In this document: positions 26,198 to 35,597 of the stretch, piece by piece | How positions within the stretch are numbered: position 1 is the first letter of the stretch | Layout of the letters: every line of letters begins with the position of its first letter | NCBI GenBank assembly: GCA_964581385.1 | Contig: CAZOOK010000021.1 | Coordinates: forward strand, 40,674-104,673 | Reading direction: 5' to 3' | Length of the DNA stretch: 64,000 nt | Origin: CAZOOK01 sp964581385 | GTDB taxonomy: Bacteria > Pseudomonadota > Gammaproteobacteria > Nevskiales > Nevskiaceae | Notes under the pieces: model-generated | Seen by the model: the letters and a program-made list of their open reading frames with translations, nothing else | Told to the model about the DNA's origin: nothing | Databases searched by the model: none | Translations under genes and position numbers: made by a program

Positions 26198-27103
26198 TCA
26201 CTCGCGCAATGCGGCTTCCAGCCGCGCCCGCAAATCCGGCCGCTCGGCGAACGGATCGGCGGGATTGCGCAGCGCGAGAATGGCCTCCATGCGCTGGCGG
26301 ACGCCGCCAAGCGCGTGCGGGTGCGAGAAGATGTAGAACGAGTCGCCGCGGATCGCGTCGAAGGTCATCCGCGCAACCTGTTCGGCGGACACCTTGCCGG
26401 ACGTGATCGCCTTCTCGGCCATCGCGCGCGCGATTCGCTGCGACTTGGTCAGCGGTGCATCGTTCACCATATCGGCGGGGCGATTGAGGTCCCACTGATT
26501 GATGCCGGTCGGCACGAAATAGGGACACAGCACCGAGCAGTGAATCTGAGTAGTGGTCAGATCGAGATCCTGATACAAGGACTCCGACAGCGATACGACG
26601 GCGTGTTTGGAAACGTTGTAAGCAGCGGTCGGTGACGCGTTAATGAGGCCGGCCATCGACGCCGTGTTGACGATATGCCCGCGATAGTCGGGCGAAGCGG
26701 TGGCGGCGGCCAGCATCAGCGGCGTGAATACCCGCACGCCGTGAATCACGCCCCACAGGTTCACGCCGAGCATCCATTCCCAGTCGCGCACGCTGTTTTC
26801 CCACACCAATCCGCCGACGCCGGCGACACCGGCGTTGTTGAATACCAGATTCACGGCACCGAAAGCATCCATCGTCGCGGCTGCAAGCGCTTCGACCTGC
26901 TCGCCCTTGGATACGTCCACATGCATCGCAATCGCCTGCGCGCCGCGCTGCTTCAACTCCATCAGCACTTCGTCCAGCCGCTCGCGCTGCACGTCGGCGA
27001 GAACGAGCCTCATACCCAGCTCCGCGCCGATACGGGCGAACTCACGGCCGAAACCCGACGCGGCACCAGTGATGACCGCGACCTTGTCGTTGAAATCCTT
27101 CAT
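26198..27103 (-). CDS. Short-chain dehydrogenase/reductase
   Basis: A 301-residue classical SDR. Cofactor motif TGAASGFGREFA (TGxxxGxG), the NNAG motif in LVFNNAGVAG, and the active-site YNVSK with the catalytic serine in VNTASMAG are all present. The acidic residue in LADVQ after the second strand suggests NAD preference. The C-terminal extension of about 40 residues (HALGGVRQRMEAIL onward) is longer than in most and typical of members annotated in steroid and terpene catabolic clusters. It follows the other SDR by 9 bases and precedes the dehydrogenase pair. The substrate alcohol is unknown. Confidence 0.92.
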   Translation of the reverse strand: MKDFNDKVAVITGAASGFGREFARIGAELGMRLVLADVQRERLDEVLMELKQRGAQAIAMHVDVSKGEQVEALAAATMDAFGAVNLVFNNAGVAGVGGLVWENSVRDWEWMLGVNLWGVIHGVRVFTPLMLAAATASPDYRGHIVNTASMAGLINASPTAAYNVSKHAVVSLSESLYQDLDLTTTQIHCSVLCPYFVPTGINQWDLNRPADMVNDAPLTKSQRIARAMAEKAITSGKVSAEQVARMTFDAIRGDSFYIFSHPHALGGVRQRMEAILALRNPADPFAERPDLRARLEAALRE

Positions 27104-27112
27104 GGGAGCCGA

Positions 27113-27895
27113 TCAGACCGCGCTATAGCCGCCATCCACCGCCAGAATCTGGCCGGTGATGTGCTTGCTGGCATCCGACGCAAACAACAGCGCCGCGCCT
27201 TTCAGATCCTCATCATCGCCAAGGCGGTTCAGCGGCGTATCGCGTTTCACGTTATCGACGCCGAGTTCTTCAAGCAGGCCATGCGTCATCTTCGACGGGA
27301 AGAAACCGGGTGCCAGCGCATTCACGGTGATGCCATAGACGCCCCACTCGCCCGCCAGCGCACGCGTAAAATTGACGACTGCACCCTTGCTCGCGTTATA
27401 GGCAACGGTCTTCATGATGCCAGGCGGATTGCCGGCAATACCCGCGATCGACGCGACATTGACGATGCGACCGTACTTGCGTGGGATCATCGATCGCTTG
27501 CCGATCCGTTGCGTCAGCAGAAACAGGCCGCGGATATTGAGATTGAATACCTTGTCCCACGCTTCGAGCGGATGATCCTCCGCCGGCGCGCCCCAGCTGG
27601 CACCCGCGTTGTTAACGAGGATATCGACGTGGCCGAGCTTTTCGATCGCGCCATCGGCGAGCCGTTCGATGTCGCTTTGCTTGGAAACATCGGCAGCAAT
27701 GTAATCCGCCGCGATGCCGAGACCCTTCAGATGTGCCTGTGCCTCCTTCAACTCATCGGCCTTGCGCGCCGACAGCACCAGCTTCGCACCGTGGGCGCCA
27801 AGCGCCTCGGCGATCTGCAGGCCAAGGCCGCGCGACCCACCGGTAATCAGTGCCGTTTTACCGCTGAGGTCGAAGAGTGATTTGCTAGCAGCCAT
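27113..27895 (-). CDS. SDR-family oxidoreductase, FabG-like
   Basis: A 260-residue classical SDR. TGGSRGLGLQIAEALG is the cofactor motif, LVNNAG the structural motif, and the catalytic Ser and Tyr-x3-Lys lie in NVASIAGIAG and YNASKGAV. The arginine in LSARKAD fits NADP use. The C-terminus LAVDGGYSAV is the usual FabG-like end. The ATG at 27895 is preferred over one 69 bases upstream that overlaps the thiolase end region and adds a non-family extension. It likely oxidises or reduces a beta-hydroxyacyl or ring hydroxyl intermediate of this pathway. Confidence 0.93.
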   Translation of the reverse strand: MAASKSLFDLSGKTALITGGSRGLGLQIAEALGAHGAKLVLSARKADELKEAQAHLKGLGIAADYIAADVSKQSDIERLADGAIEKLGHVDILVNNAGASWGAPAEDHPLEAWDKVFNLNIRGLFLLTQRIGKRSMIPRKYGRIVNVASIAGIAGNPPGIMKTVAYNASKGAVVNFTRALAGEWGVYGITVNALAPGFFPSKMTHGLLEELGVDNVKRDTPLNRLGDDEDLKGAALLFASDASKHITGQILAVDGGYSAV

Positions 27896-27926
27896 TTTCC
27901 GCGCTCCAGATTGTAAGAATTTGCGA

Positions 27927-29105
27927 TCAGACGACTTCGAACAGGCCGGCTGCGCCCTGACCACCGCCGATGCACATGGTTACCACCACGTACTTGACGC
28001 CACGCCGACGGCCTTCAATCAAGGCGTGGCCGACGAGCCGTGCACCGCTGACGCCATAGGGATGCCCGACGGCGATCGCGCCGCCATCGACATTGAGCCG
28101 GTCGTGCGGAATGCCAAGTTTGTCCATGCAGTACAGCACCTGCACCGCAAACGCTTCGTTGAGCTCCCACAGTCCGATATCCTCTACCTTGAGACCGGCG
28201 CGCTTCAGCAGCTTCGGCACCGCGAACACCGGACCAATACCCATCTCGTCCGGCTCACAGCCAGCGACCGCGAAGCCACGGAAGATGCCGAGCGGCTTCA
28301 GCCCACGGCGTTCGGCAAATTTCGCATCGACGACAACGGCCGCTGACGCGCCATCGGAGAACTGGCTGGCATTGCCAGCCGCGACCACACCGCCTGGCGT
28401 GGCTGCACGTATTTTCGACACGCCCTCATAGGTGGTATCGGCGCGAATGCCTTCGTCGGTTGCGAGCGTGACCTCCTTAGTCACCAGTTCGCCGGTCGCG
28501 CGATCGGCAACGCCGGCCAGCACAGTGATCGGTACGATCTCGTCATTGAACCGTCCGGCTGCCGCGGCAGCGGCGGCGCGCAGCTGGCTCTCGACGCCAT
28601 AGCGATCCTGGCGTTCGCGCGGGATGCTGTAACGCTTCGCGACCTGCTCGGCGGTCTGCAGCATCGGCCAGTAGATTTCAGGCTTATGCCGGGTCAGCCA
28701 TCCTTCGTTCGCCATCAGGCGATTGATGCTGTTCTGTACGCAGGAAATACTTTCGACGCCGCCGGCCACGAACACATCGCCTTCACCGGCGATCACGCGT
28801 TGCGCCGCCATCGCGATGGTTTGCAGGCCGGACGAGCAGAAGCGATTCACCGTCGCGCCCGGCACCGTCACCGGGAGTTCCGCACGCAGCGCGCTCTGGC
28901 GCGCGATATTGAAGCCGGTGGCGCCCTCGGGATAAGCGCAGCCCAACAGCACGTCCTCGACCTGACCCGGCTCAATGCCAGCGCGAGCGACCGCGTTGCG
29001 GATGACGTGGCCGCCCAGCGTCGCGCCATGCGTCATGTTGAGCGCGCCTTTCCAGCTCTTCGCCAGTCCGGTGCGCGCGGTGGAAACGATCACTGCATCG
29101 GTCAT
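27927..29105 (-). CDS. Acetyl-CoA C-acyltransferase (thiolase)
   Basis: A 392-residue thiolase. The nucleophilic cysteine lies in NRFCSSGLQTIAMA (family: CSSGLQA), the second histidine region is ELNEAFAVQVL with NVDGGAIAVGHPYGVSGARL, and the C-terminal proton-donor cysteine is in TMCIGGGQGAAGLFE. All catalytic residues are present. It releases acetyl-CoA or propionyl-CoA by cleavage of a 3-ketoacyl-CoA. The start overlaps the end of the upstream bifunctional gene by four bases (ATGA on the minus strand), the common arrangement of a beta-oxidation complex. Confidence 0.96.
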   Translation of the reverse strand: MTDAVIVSTARTGLAKSWKGALNMTHGATLGGHVIRNAVARAGIEPGQVEDVLLGCAYPEGATGFNIARQSALRAELPVTVPGATVNRFCSSGLQTIAMAAQRVIAGEGDVFVAGGVESISCVQNSINRLMANEGWLTRHKPEIYWPMLQTAEQVAKRYSIPRERQDRYGVESQLRAAAAAAAGRFNDEIVPITVLAGVADRATGELVTKEVTLATDEGIRADTTYEGVSKIRAATPGGVVAAGNASQFSDGASAAVVVDAKFAERRGLKPLGIFRGFAVAGCEPDEMGIGPVFAVPKLLKRAGLKVEDIGLWELNEAFAVQVLYCMDKLGIPHDRLNVDGGAIAVGHPYGVSGARLVGHALIEGRRRGVKYVVVTMCIGGGQGAAGLFEVV

Positions 29106-31216
29106 GAGTTGTTTGCTCCAGAATCTTTCGACCAGCCATTGAAGGTCCCGCCGGTCTCGACCAGCTTCACCAGTAGTGGTGCCGGTTCCCAGGCCTGGCC
29201 CTGATAGCCCTTCGCATAGCGGCGTATCGCGCGCAATACGTTGTAGAGACCCACGGCGTCGGCATAGAACATCGGACCGCCGCGCGTTGCGGGAAAGCTG
29301 TAGCCCGCCAAGTAGACGACGTCGATGTCGGAGGCTTTTGCGGCGATGCCCTCTTCGAGAATCTTAGCGGCTTCGTTGACCAGCGAGTAAACCAGCCGCT
29401 CGACAATTTCCTCATCGCTGATCTTGCGTCGCACCAGACCGAGATCCTTCGAGTGCTTGACGATCAGCTCCTCCACCAGCGCGGATGGCTGCGCGGTGCG
29501 GTCACCAGGCTTGTAGTCGTACCAGCCGGCGCCGGTCTTCTGGCCATAGCGGCCGAGCTCGCAAAGCAGATCGGCGGTCTTCGAATAGGTCATCCGCGGC
29601 TTCTCGACGTAGCGACGCTTGCGGATCGCCCAGCCGATGTCGTTGCCCGCCAGATCGCCCATGCGGAACGGTCCCATCGCAAAACCGAATGTCTCCATGG
29701 CACGATCAACCTGCTGCGGCAGCGCGCCTTCGTCGAGCAGGAAGCCGCTTTGCCGGCTGTACTGTTCGAGCATGCGATTGCCGATAAAGCCGTCGCAAAC
29801 GCCGGACACCACCGCCGTCTTGCCGATCTTCCTGGACAGCGCCAGTGCCGTTGCCAGTACGTCCTTACCGGTCTTCGCACCGCGCACGAGTTCAAGCAGC
29901 TTCATTACGTTCGCGGGACTGAAGAAATGCGTGCCCAGCACATCCTGCGGGCGCTTCGTAAACGCCGCGATGCGATCGACATCCAGTGTGGATGTATTGC
30001 TGGCGAGGATCGCGCCTTTTTTGACGACTTCGTCAAGCTGCCGGAACACCGCTTCCTTGACGCTGTATTCCTCGAATACCGCTTCGATGACCAGATCAAC
30101 GTCCTTGACGTCGCCAAAGGACAGCGTGGGCTTCAGCAGCCCCATGCGCTTTTCCACCTGCTCGCTCGTGAGCTTTCCTTTCTTCGCGCTGTTCTCGTAG
30201 TTCTTACGGATCGTCGCCACGCCGCGGTCGAGCGCTTCCTGCTTGGTTTCCAGCATCGTGACCGGGATGCCGGCACTGAGAAAATTCATGCTGATGCCGC
30301 CGCCCATGGTGCCGGCGCCGATTACTGCGACTTTCTTGATTTCACGCAACGGCACATCGTCTCCGATATCCGCGACCTTGCTTGCCGCGCGCTCACCGAA
30401 GAACGCATGCCGCAAAGCCTTGGATTCTGGCGTGCCGAGCAGCTGCATGAACGTAGCGCGCTCGAATGCGATGCCGGCATCGAACGGCTGCTTCACCGCC
30501 GCTTCGATCGCATCGACGCAGCGCGCCGGCGCCGGCAGATTCTTGGCGGCAGAGACGACAGCAGCACGCGCGAAGTTAATGAAGCCCTCGGCGTTCGGAT
30601 GTTCGACGGTCCAGTCGCGGATTCGCGGATACGGACCACCCTTTGCGGCCACTTCGCGTGCCAGCGTGAGCGCCGCATTCGTTGGATCGCCATCGACGAT
30701 GCGATCAAACAAGCGTGTCTGCGCCAGTTTCTCGACCGGCACCTGTGCGCCGGACACAATCATGTTCAGGGCTGCTTCGAGACCGACCGCGCGCGGCAGG
30801 CGTTGCGTACCACCGGCGCCGGGAATGATGCCAATCTTCACTTCCGGCAGACCGACCTGCACACCGCGCGCAACGACGCGATAGTGAGCGCCGAGCGTCA
30901 ACTCGAAACCACCAGCGAGCGTGAGTGCATGGATCGACGCAACGACGGGCTTGGCACTGTTCTCGAGGGCGGCAATCAAAGTGCTCAGCGTCGGTTCCTG
31001 CGCCATCTTTCCGGTGCTGAATTCGCGAATGTCGGCGCCGCTGGAAAATACGCGCCCGGCGGCAGCGATGACGATTGCGTGCACGTCGGTATTGTCGAGA
31101 GCACGCGTCAATCCGTCCATGATCCCCAGCCTCGTCTCCAGGCCGAGACCGTTGACCGGCGGATTATCCAACGTGATGACGGCGACGCCGTCACGAATTT
31201 CGTATCGAGCGGTCAT
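29102..31216 (-). CDS. fadJ: Bifunctional enoyl-CoA hydratase / 3-hydroxyacyl-CoA dehydrogenase (FadJ/FadB type)
   Basis: A 704-residue multifunctional beta-oxidation protein. The N-terminal crotonase domain (residues 1-190) has the oxyanion-hole segment SSGADIREF and the hydratase region GGFELTLGAHYR and PEVKIGIIPGAGGTQRLPR. A linker leads to the NAD-binding 3-hydroxyacyl-CoA dehydrogenase part (GAGTMGGGISMNFLSAG near residue 300) with the catalytic histidine in GTHFFSPANVMKLLELV, then two C-terminal helical domains. It is the first gene of the leftward operon; the ATG at 31216 has a GGGAG site. It would act after the paired dehydrogenases. Assignment as FadJ rather than FadB is by length and order only. 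Confidence 0.94.
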   Translation of the reverse strand: MTARYEIRDGVAVITLDNPPVNGLGLETRLGIMDGLTRALDNTDVHAIVIAAAGRVFSSGADIREFSTGKMAQEPTLSTLIAALENSAKPVVASIHALTLAGGFELTLGAHYRVVARGVQVGLPEVKIGIIPGAGGTQRLPRAVGLEAALNMIVSGAQVPVEKLAQTRLFDRIVDGDPTNAALTLAREVAAKGGPYPRIRDWTVEHPNAEGFINFARAAVVSAAKNLPAPARCVDAIEAAVKQPFDAGIAFERATFMQLLGTPESKALRHAFFGERAASKVADIGDDVPLREIKKVAVIGAGTMGGGISMNFLSAGIPVTMLETKQEALDRGVATIRKNYENSAKKGKLTSEQVEKRMGLLKPTLSFGDVKDVDLVIEAVFEEYSVKEAVFRQLDEVVKKGAILASNTSTLDVDRIAAFTKRPQDVLGTHFFSPANVMKLLELVRGAKTGKDVLATALALSRKIGKTAVVSGVCDGFIGNRMLEQYSRQSGFLLDEGALPQQVDRAMETFGFAMGPFRMGDLAGNDIGWAIRKRRYVEKPRMTYSKTADLLCELGRYGQKTGAGWYDYKPGDRTAQPSALVEELIVKHSKDLGLVRRKISDEEIVERLVYSLVNEAAKILEEGIAAKASDIDVVYLAGYSFPATRGGPMFYADAVGLYNVLRAIRRYAKGYQGQAWEPAPLLVKLVETGGTFNGWSKDSGANNS

Positions 31217-31434
31217 GCGTGCTCCCTGTTCATCTGCATACTCCGTCTATCATCACTAATTCACATCCATCTGCATCATCGGCTCTCGCAGCCGGCGGCA
31301 TGTCGGCGGCGCCACAACATGATCAGCATGCAAGCCGGCAAAACATGAGTCATGCTGCGCGCGTTTACCAAGCGCCATCCTACGTATTGAGAAAAAATCG
31401 CGGAAATTCGTCAGCCATTTAAATTCCACCACAC

Positions 31435-31447
31435 GGAACTTAGTTCC
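31435..31447. promoter_or_regulatory. Palindrome GGAACTTAGTTCC, candidate IclR-type operator 1
   Basis: A perfect 5-bp dyad GGAAC-TTA-GTTCC, 219 bases upstream of the bifunctional beta-oxidation gene. IclR-family proteins commonly bind short dyads of the GGAA/TTCC kind. It matches the second site at 31643 in 11 of 13 bases. Binding is inferred. Confidence 0.55.
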
Positions 31448-31642
31448 TTTATTTTCAAAAAGCCTACTCCTGCCCTCATTCGAAAACAAGCGCCATGATC
31501 AGGATATGCGGCAGCTGATGCCGGTGCCCCGCGAGAAGATCTTCAGCTGGTTTTCACCGAACCCTGAAACCGCCGGTGAAAGCGCCGATAGCGAAAGCAG
31601 CTTGCCAAGCGAAGATTGCCGTCGTTAAGATCAACGTCAGGT

Positions 31643-31655
31643 GGAATATAGTTCC
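31643..31655. promoter_or_regulatory. Palindrome GGAATATAGTTCC, candidate IclR-type operator 2
   Basis: Second copy of the GGAAYNTAGTTCC pattern, 183 bases upstream of iclR and 196 bases right of site 1. Occurrence of the same unusual 13-mer twice in the one divergent spacer next to a regulator gene is the support. Confidence 0.55.
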
Positions 31656-31837
31656 GCTAAACAAAATATGTTTCACTAGATGATCATTCGCACACTCATT
31701 TTTCCAACGGCCGCTCTCCACGCTGGAACCTTAATGGAGTTCGCACTCTTATCGAGTGCGGTGAAACGTCCATCGCCCGAGGCCATCACCGCCTCGCGGA
31801 TCACGATTCCAGTCACGCGGCGCGCCTGAAATATTCC

Positions 31838-32656
31838 ATGGGAAATCCAAAACGCTCCGTTGACACATTCGGCCTGGGTGGCGAAAAAAATCATCCGCAG
31901 TTCGTGACCGCGCTCGCTCGCGGCCTTTCCATTCTCCGCTGCTTCGAGCGCGACGAGCGCTATCTAGGCAATCAGGACATCGCCAGCCGCACCGACCTGC
32001 CAAAGCCGACCGTTTCAAGACTGACGTTCACACTCGCATCGCTCGGCTATCTGGACTACTCGGCTTCGCTCGAAAAATACTCATTGGGCGTCGGCGTTCT
32101 GGCGCTTGGCCGCGCGTTCAAGAATTCCAACGATATCGTCGCCGTGTCGCATCCGCTGATGGAAGAGTTGGCCCAATATACGAAGGCGGCAGTGATGCTG
32201 GCCACCAACGACGACTCACAGATGGTATTGCTGGACATTTGTCAGGGCGATCCTACATTTCATTTGCAGCTGGAAACCGGCTCCCCGATTCCGCACAGTT
32301 CGACAGCACTCGGTCGCGCCTATCTGGCGGTGCGTCCCATCGAGGCGTTCGAACGCTATCTCAAGTCGCTCCAGAAGGGATGTCCTCCTTCCAAATGGCC
32401 GAAGATCAAGGCGGGTATCGTCCGCGCACGCGAAGACTGTGAGCAGTACGGCTTCTGCTTCTCGCTCGGCGACTGGAATCGCGACGTGTTCGCGGTCGGC
32501 GTGCCGATCATCTCCGCCGACCGCTCGCGGATCTTCGCGTTCAACTGCAGCGGCCGCATCTCACTCGTTACAAGGGAAAAGCTGGTTAGAGACTTCGGTC
32601 CGAAGCTGGTGGCGATGCGCAACAAGATTTATGACATAACCGGCGGGCGATTCTGA
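31838..32656 (+). CDS. IclR-family transcriptional regulator
   Basis: A 272-residue regulator. Residues 22-85 form the winged helix-turn-helix (FVTALARGLSILRCFERDERYLGNQDIASRTDLPKPTVSRLTFTL shortened here to its key features: SILRCF, IASRTDLPKPTVSRL). Residues about 95-265 are the IclR effector-binding domain (AVMLATNDDSQMVLLDI, GSPIPHSSTALGRAYLA, FSLGDWNRDVFAVGVPI). It is divergent from the beta-oxidation operon and heads the activation and transport genes, so it probably controls both directions through the two palindromes nearby. The effector is likely a pathway CoA ester or free acid. The weak ribosome site leaves the exact start slightly uncertain. Confidence 0.93.
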   Translation: MGNPKRSVDTFGLGGEKNHPQFVTALARGLSILRCFERDERYLGNQDIASRTDLPKPTVSRLTFTLASLGYLDYSASLEKYSLGVGVLALGRAFKNSNDIVAVSHPLMEELAQYTKAAVMLATNDDSQMVLLDICQGDPTFHLQLETGSPIPHSSTALGRAYLAVRPIEAFERYLKSLQKGCPPSKWPKIKAGIVRAREDCEQYGFCFSLGDWNRDVFAVGVPIISADRSRIFAFNCSGRISLVTREKLVRDFGPKLVAMRNKIYDITGGRF

Positions 32657-32690
32657 GAAGTCGCGGCCATAGAAATATAAGGGGAATCCG

Positions 32691-33683
32691 GTGAAAGCAG
32701 TCCTTTGCGAAGAGTACGGTCCGGTATCGGCGTTGCGAGTTCGCGATATGCCGCCGCCAGTGCCGGGACCGAAGCAAGTTGTCATCACCAACCGCGTTGC
32801 CGGTGTGAATTTTCCGGACACGCTGATCGTGCAAGGCAAATACCAGTTCAAGCCCTCACCACCATTTTCGCCAGGTGGCGAACTGGCGGGAGTGATCAAG
32901 ACCATCGGCACCGAGGTGCACGATCTGAAAGTCGGTGACAAGGTCGTGGCGCTGACCATCTTCGGCGCGTTCGCGCAGGAAGTCCTTGTCGACGCCGATC
33001 GAGTGATTCCGCTGCCACCCGATCTCAGCGACAGCGATCTCGAACTCGCCGGCAGTTTCACGATGACTTACGGCACTTCGCTGCATGCGCTGAAGGATCG
33101 TGCGCTGGCGCAGGCCGGCGAAACTCTGCTGGTGCTCGGAGCGGCCGGTGGTGTCGGGCTGGCGGCCGTGGAAATCGGCAAGATGCTTGGACTGCGCGTA
33201 ATCGCAGCCGCATCGAACGCGGAAAAATTGGAGGTCGCTCGGAAATATGGTGCCGAGGAAACCATCGATTATTCCCGCGAGGATCTGCGCGAAAGGATCA
33301 AAGCTTTCACCGGCGACCGCGGCGTCGATATCGTCTACGATCCGGTTGGCGGCCGTTATGCCGAGCCGGCTCTGCGCAGTGTCGGTTGGCGCGGACGCTA
33401 TCTGGTTGTGGGCTTCGCCGCTGGCGACATTCCCAAAATTCCGTTGAACCTGCCGCTGCTCAAGGGTTGTGCGATGCTGGGCGTGTTCTGGGGTGAATTC
33501 GTGCGCCGCGAACCGAAGCTACATGCTGAAAACACACGCCTGCTTTTTGCATGGCTGCGGGAGCGCAAAATCCGTCCGTTGATTTCCGCACGCTATTCAC
33601 TGTCGCAGGCTTCACAGGCTCTGGAAGCGTTGCAGGGCCGAAAAATCACGGGCAAGGCAGTGATTCTGCCGCAGCAAGTGTAG
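32691..33683 (+). CDS. NADPH:quinone oxidoreductase-like MDR-family protein
   Basis: A 330-residue medium-chain reductase. It starts at a GTG (VKAVLCEEYGPVSALRV reads as the usual MKAV... start), and has the substrate-domain block GVNFPDTLIVQGKYQFKPSPPFSPGGELAG, the Rossmann motif VLGAAGGVGLAAVEIGK, and KYGAEETIDYS / VYDPVGG, typical of the zinc-independent quinone oxidoreductase branch. No zinc-binding cysteines are seen. It may reduce an enone or an enoyl-CoA intermediate. It lies 34 bases after iclR and 82 bases before the acyl-CoA synthetase gene, all co-directional. Confidence 0.93.
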   Translation: MKAVLCEEYGPVSALRVRDMPPPVPGPKQVVITNRVAGVNFPDTLIVQGKYQFKPSPPFSPGGELAGVIKTIGTEVHDLKVGDKVVALTIFGAFAQEVLVDADRVIPLPPDLSDSDLELAGSFTMTYGTSLHALKDRALAQAGETLLVLGAAGGVGLAAVEIGKMLGLRVIAAASNAEKLEVARKYGAEETIDYSREDLRERIKAFTGDRGVDIVYDPVGGRYAEPALRSVGWRGRYLVVGFAAGDIPKIPLNLPLLKGCAMLGVFWGEFVRREPKLHAENTRLLFAWLRERKIRPLISARYSLSQASQALEALQGRKITGKAVILPQQV

Positions 33684-33765
33684 TAGTCTGCCAGCCGCGA
33701 ATAAGATGAATGTCAGGCACGATCAGGGCGCCGGGTGCGCCACAGGGGAAAAAGGGACGCTGAGA

Positions 33766-35427
33766 ATGAATCTGGCTCACTGGCCGCAGGGTTTGCCGAA
33801 GCACATGGACGTGCCAAGAACTTCAATTTATTACAACCTTGAAGTCTCAGCGAACCGATTTCCGGACAAACCCGCCGTCATTTACTACGACAGCGCAATC
33901 AGCTACGAGCGTATCCGGCACGAGGTCGACGCGCTTGCGGGCTTTCTTCAGCATCGCTGCGACGTCGTGCGCGGCGACCGCGTCGCGCTCTACATGCAGA
34001 ACAGTCCGCAGTTCATCATCGCGTTCTATGCGATATTGCGAGCTGGCGCAGCCGTTGTGCCGATCAACCCGATGAACCTGACCGACGAGCTGCGCCACAT
34101 CGTCGAAGACAGTGGTGCGAAAACAGCGATCCTCGGCCAGGAATTATTGCCGAACGCCCGACCGTTGTTCGGCAGCGCACTCAAACACGCCATCGTTGCG
34201 ACTTATTCCGACTATTTGGTCCAGTCCACCGACCTGCCGGTGCCCGACATTGTCAGCGCCGCGCCGATCGAAATCACCGGTGCGGTGGCGTGGCGCGACG
34301 CGCTGGCACTGGAACTGCAGCCCAGCGCGAACGTCGCGGGACCCGATGACTTGTCAGTTATTCCCTACACCTCGGGAACGACCGGCGCACCGAAAGGCTG
34401 TATCCACACGCACTACAGTGTCATGCACACCACGGTCGCACCCGTGGAGTGGTGGCGGATTCCAAAGGACGCCGTTTCTTTGGTTTCCTTACCGATGTTT
34501 CACGTCACTGGCTTGCAGAACAGCGTCAACACACCGATCTATCTCGGCGCAACGATGATCGTGATGACGCGCTGGGACAAACGCTGTGCGGCGCAGATGA
34601 TCGAGCGCCACGGCGTAACCACGTGGACGGCGATTTCGACGATGCTCGTCGATTTCCTCAACCAGCCCGACCTCGACACGTTCGATCTGCGCTCGCTGAA
34701 ACTACTCAGCGGCGGTGGCGCGGCGATGCCGAAGGCGGTTGCGCAAAAGATCGAATCGCTGTGGGGCATAAAATATATCGAAGGCTATGGTTTATCCGAA
34801 ACCATTGCGCCGACACATATCAATCCGCCGCAGCGCCCGAAGCAGCAGTGCCTCGGCATACCAATCCAGAACACCACTGCAATCATCATCGACCCCGAAA
34901 CGCGGCAACCGCAACCCGCCGGCGCGACCGGCGAGATTGTAATAAACGGGCCACAGGTATTCCGCGGCTATTGGAACAGGCCGGAAGCAACTGCGGATGC
35001 ATTCATCGACATCGATGGCATGCGTTTCTTCCGTACCGGTGATTTAGCGTTCGTCGACGACGAAGGCTATTTTTTCATGGTCGACCGGCTCAAGCGGATG
35101 ATCAACGCATCCGGCTACAAAGTCTGGCCGGCCGAAGTCGAGACGCTGCTCTACGGTCATCCGGCGATTCTCGAAGCTTGTGTCATCGCGACTCGCGACA
35201 CGCATCGTGGCGAAAGTGTCAAGGTATTTGTCGTGCTCAAGCCGGGACAATCCGTCAGCGAATCCGAACTGATCGCCTGGGCGCGCGAGCACATGGCCGC
35301 ATACAAGGTTCCGCGTCGCGTCGAGATCATTGATCGCCTGCCGAAAACTGCGACTGGAAAGGTCCAGTGGCGCGCACTGCAGGAACGCGAATTCGCGAAC
35401 ACTGTGACTCCCGCGTCGCTCACCTAA
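33766..35427 (+). CDS. Long-chain/aryl acyl-CoA synthetase (AMP-forming)
   Basis: A 553-residue ligase of the ANL superfamily. P-loop YTSGTTGAPKGCIHTH, the A5-like GYGLSETIAPTH, the A7-A8 hinge block RTGDLAFVDDEGYFFMVDR-LKRMI, and the C-terminal catalytic lysine in PKTATGKVQWR are present. It activates a carboxylic acid as CoA ester with ATP. The ATG at 33766 is preferred: the frame extends 60 bases further, but those residues do not look like the family and the N-terminus LAHWPQGLPKH begins there. It provides the first step of the beta-oxidation route in the opposite operon. Confidence 0.94.
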   Translation: MNLAHWPQGLPKHMDVPRTSIYYNLEVSANRFPDKPAVIYYDSAISYERIRHEVDALAGFLQHRCDVVRGDRVALYMQNSPQFIIAFYAILRAGAAVVPINPMNLTDELRHIVEDSGAKTAILGQELLPNARPLFGSALKHAIVATYSDYLVQSTDLPVPDIVSAAPIEITGAVAWRDALALELQPSANVAGPDDLSVIPYTSGTTGAPKGCIHTHYSVMHTTVAPVEWWRIPKDAVSLVSLPMFHVTGLQNSVNTPIYLGATMIVMTRWDKRCAAQMIERHGVTTWTAISTMLVDFLNQPDLDTFDLRSLKLLSGGGAAMPKAVAQKIESLWGIKYIEGYGLSETIAPTHINPPQRPKQQCLGIPIQNTTAIIIDPETRQPQPAGATGEIVINGPQVFRGYWNRPEATADAFIDIDGMRFFRTGDLAFVDDEGYFFMVDRLKRMINASGYKVWPAEVETLLYGHPAILEACVIATRDTHRGESVKVFVVLKPGQSVSESELIAWAREHMAAYKVPRRVEIIDRLPKTATGKVQWRALQEREFANTVTPASLT

Positions 35428-35597
35428 TCTGAATGAACGTAGACCCGAGTCGCAACGACGGAAGATAGTTGAGAATAGAAGGTCATGAATGGGTGAAAAT
35501 CGCTATAGAGTTCCGGTCCACAGAATGGGCCGGTCAGAGTAAGACGTCGAACGGATTGCGGGCTGAGAATTTTTTTGCAACAACAGGAGATAACAAT

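Larger units (their letters stand above)
31217..31837. promoter_or_regulatory. Divergent control region of the catabolic island
   Basis: A 621-base spacer between the leftward beta-oxidation operon and iclR. It contains two matching palindromes (listed separately) and a 7-bp inverted repeat CGCACTC/GAGTGCG at 31742-31760. The region is A+T-rich near 31.4 kb (TTTATTTTCAAAAAG). No protein-like reading frame was found. Both operons must start here. Confidence 0.6.

Noticed and set aside
29453..31348. 631-codon open frame on the plus strand
   Set aside because: It is the exact antisense of the bifunctional beta-oxidation gene, is rich in Arg/His/Asp as such shadows are, and has no domain.
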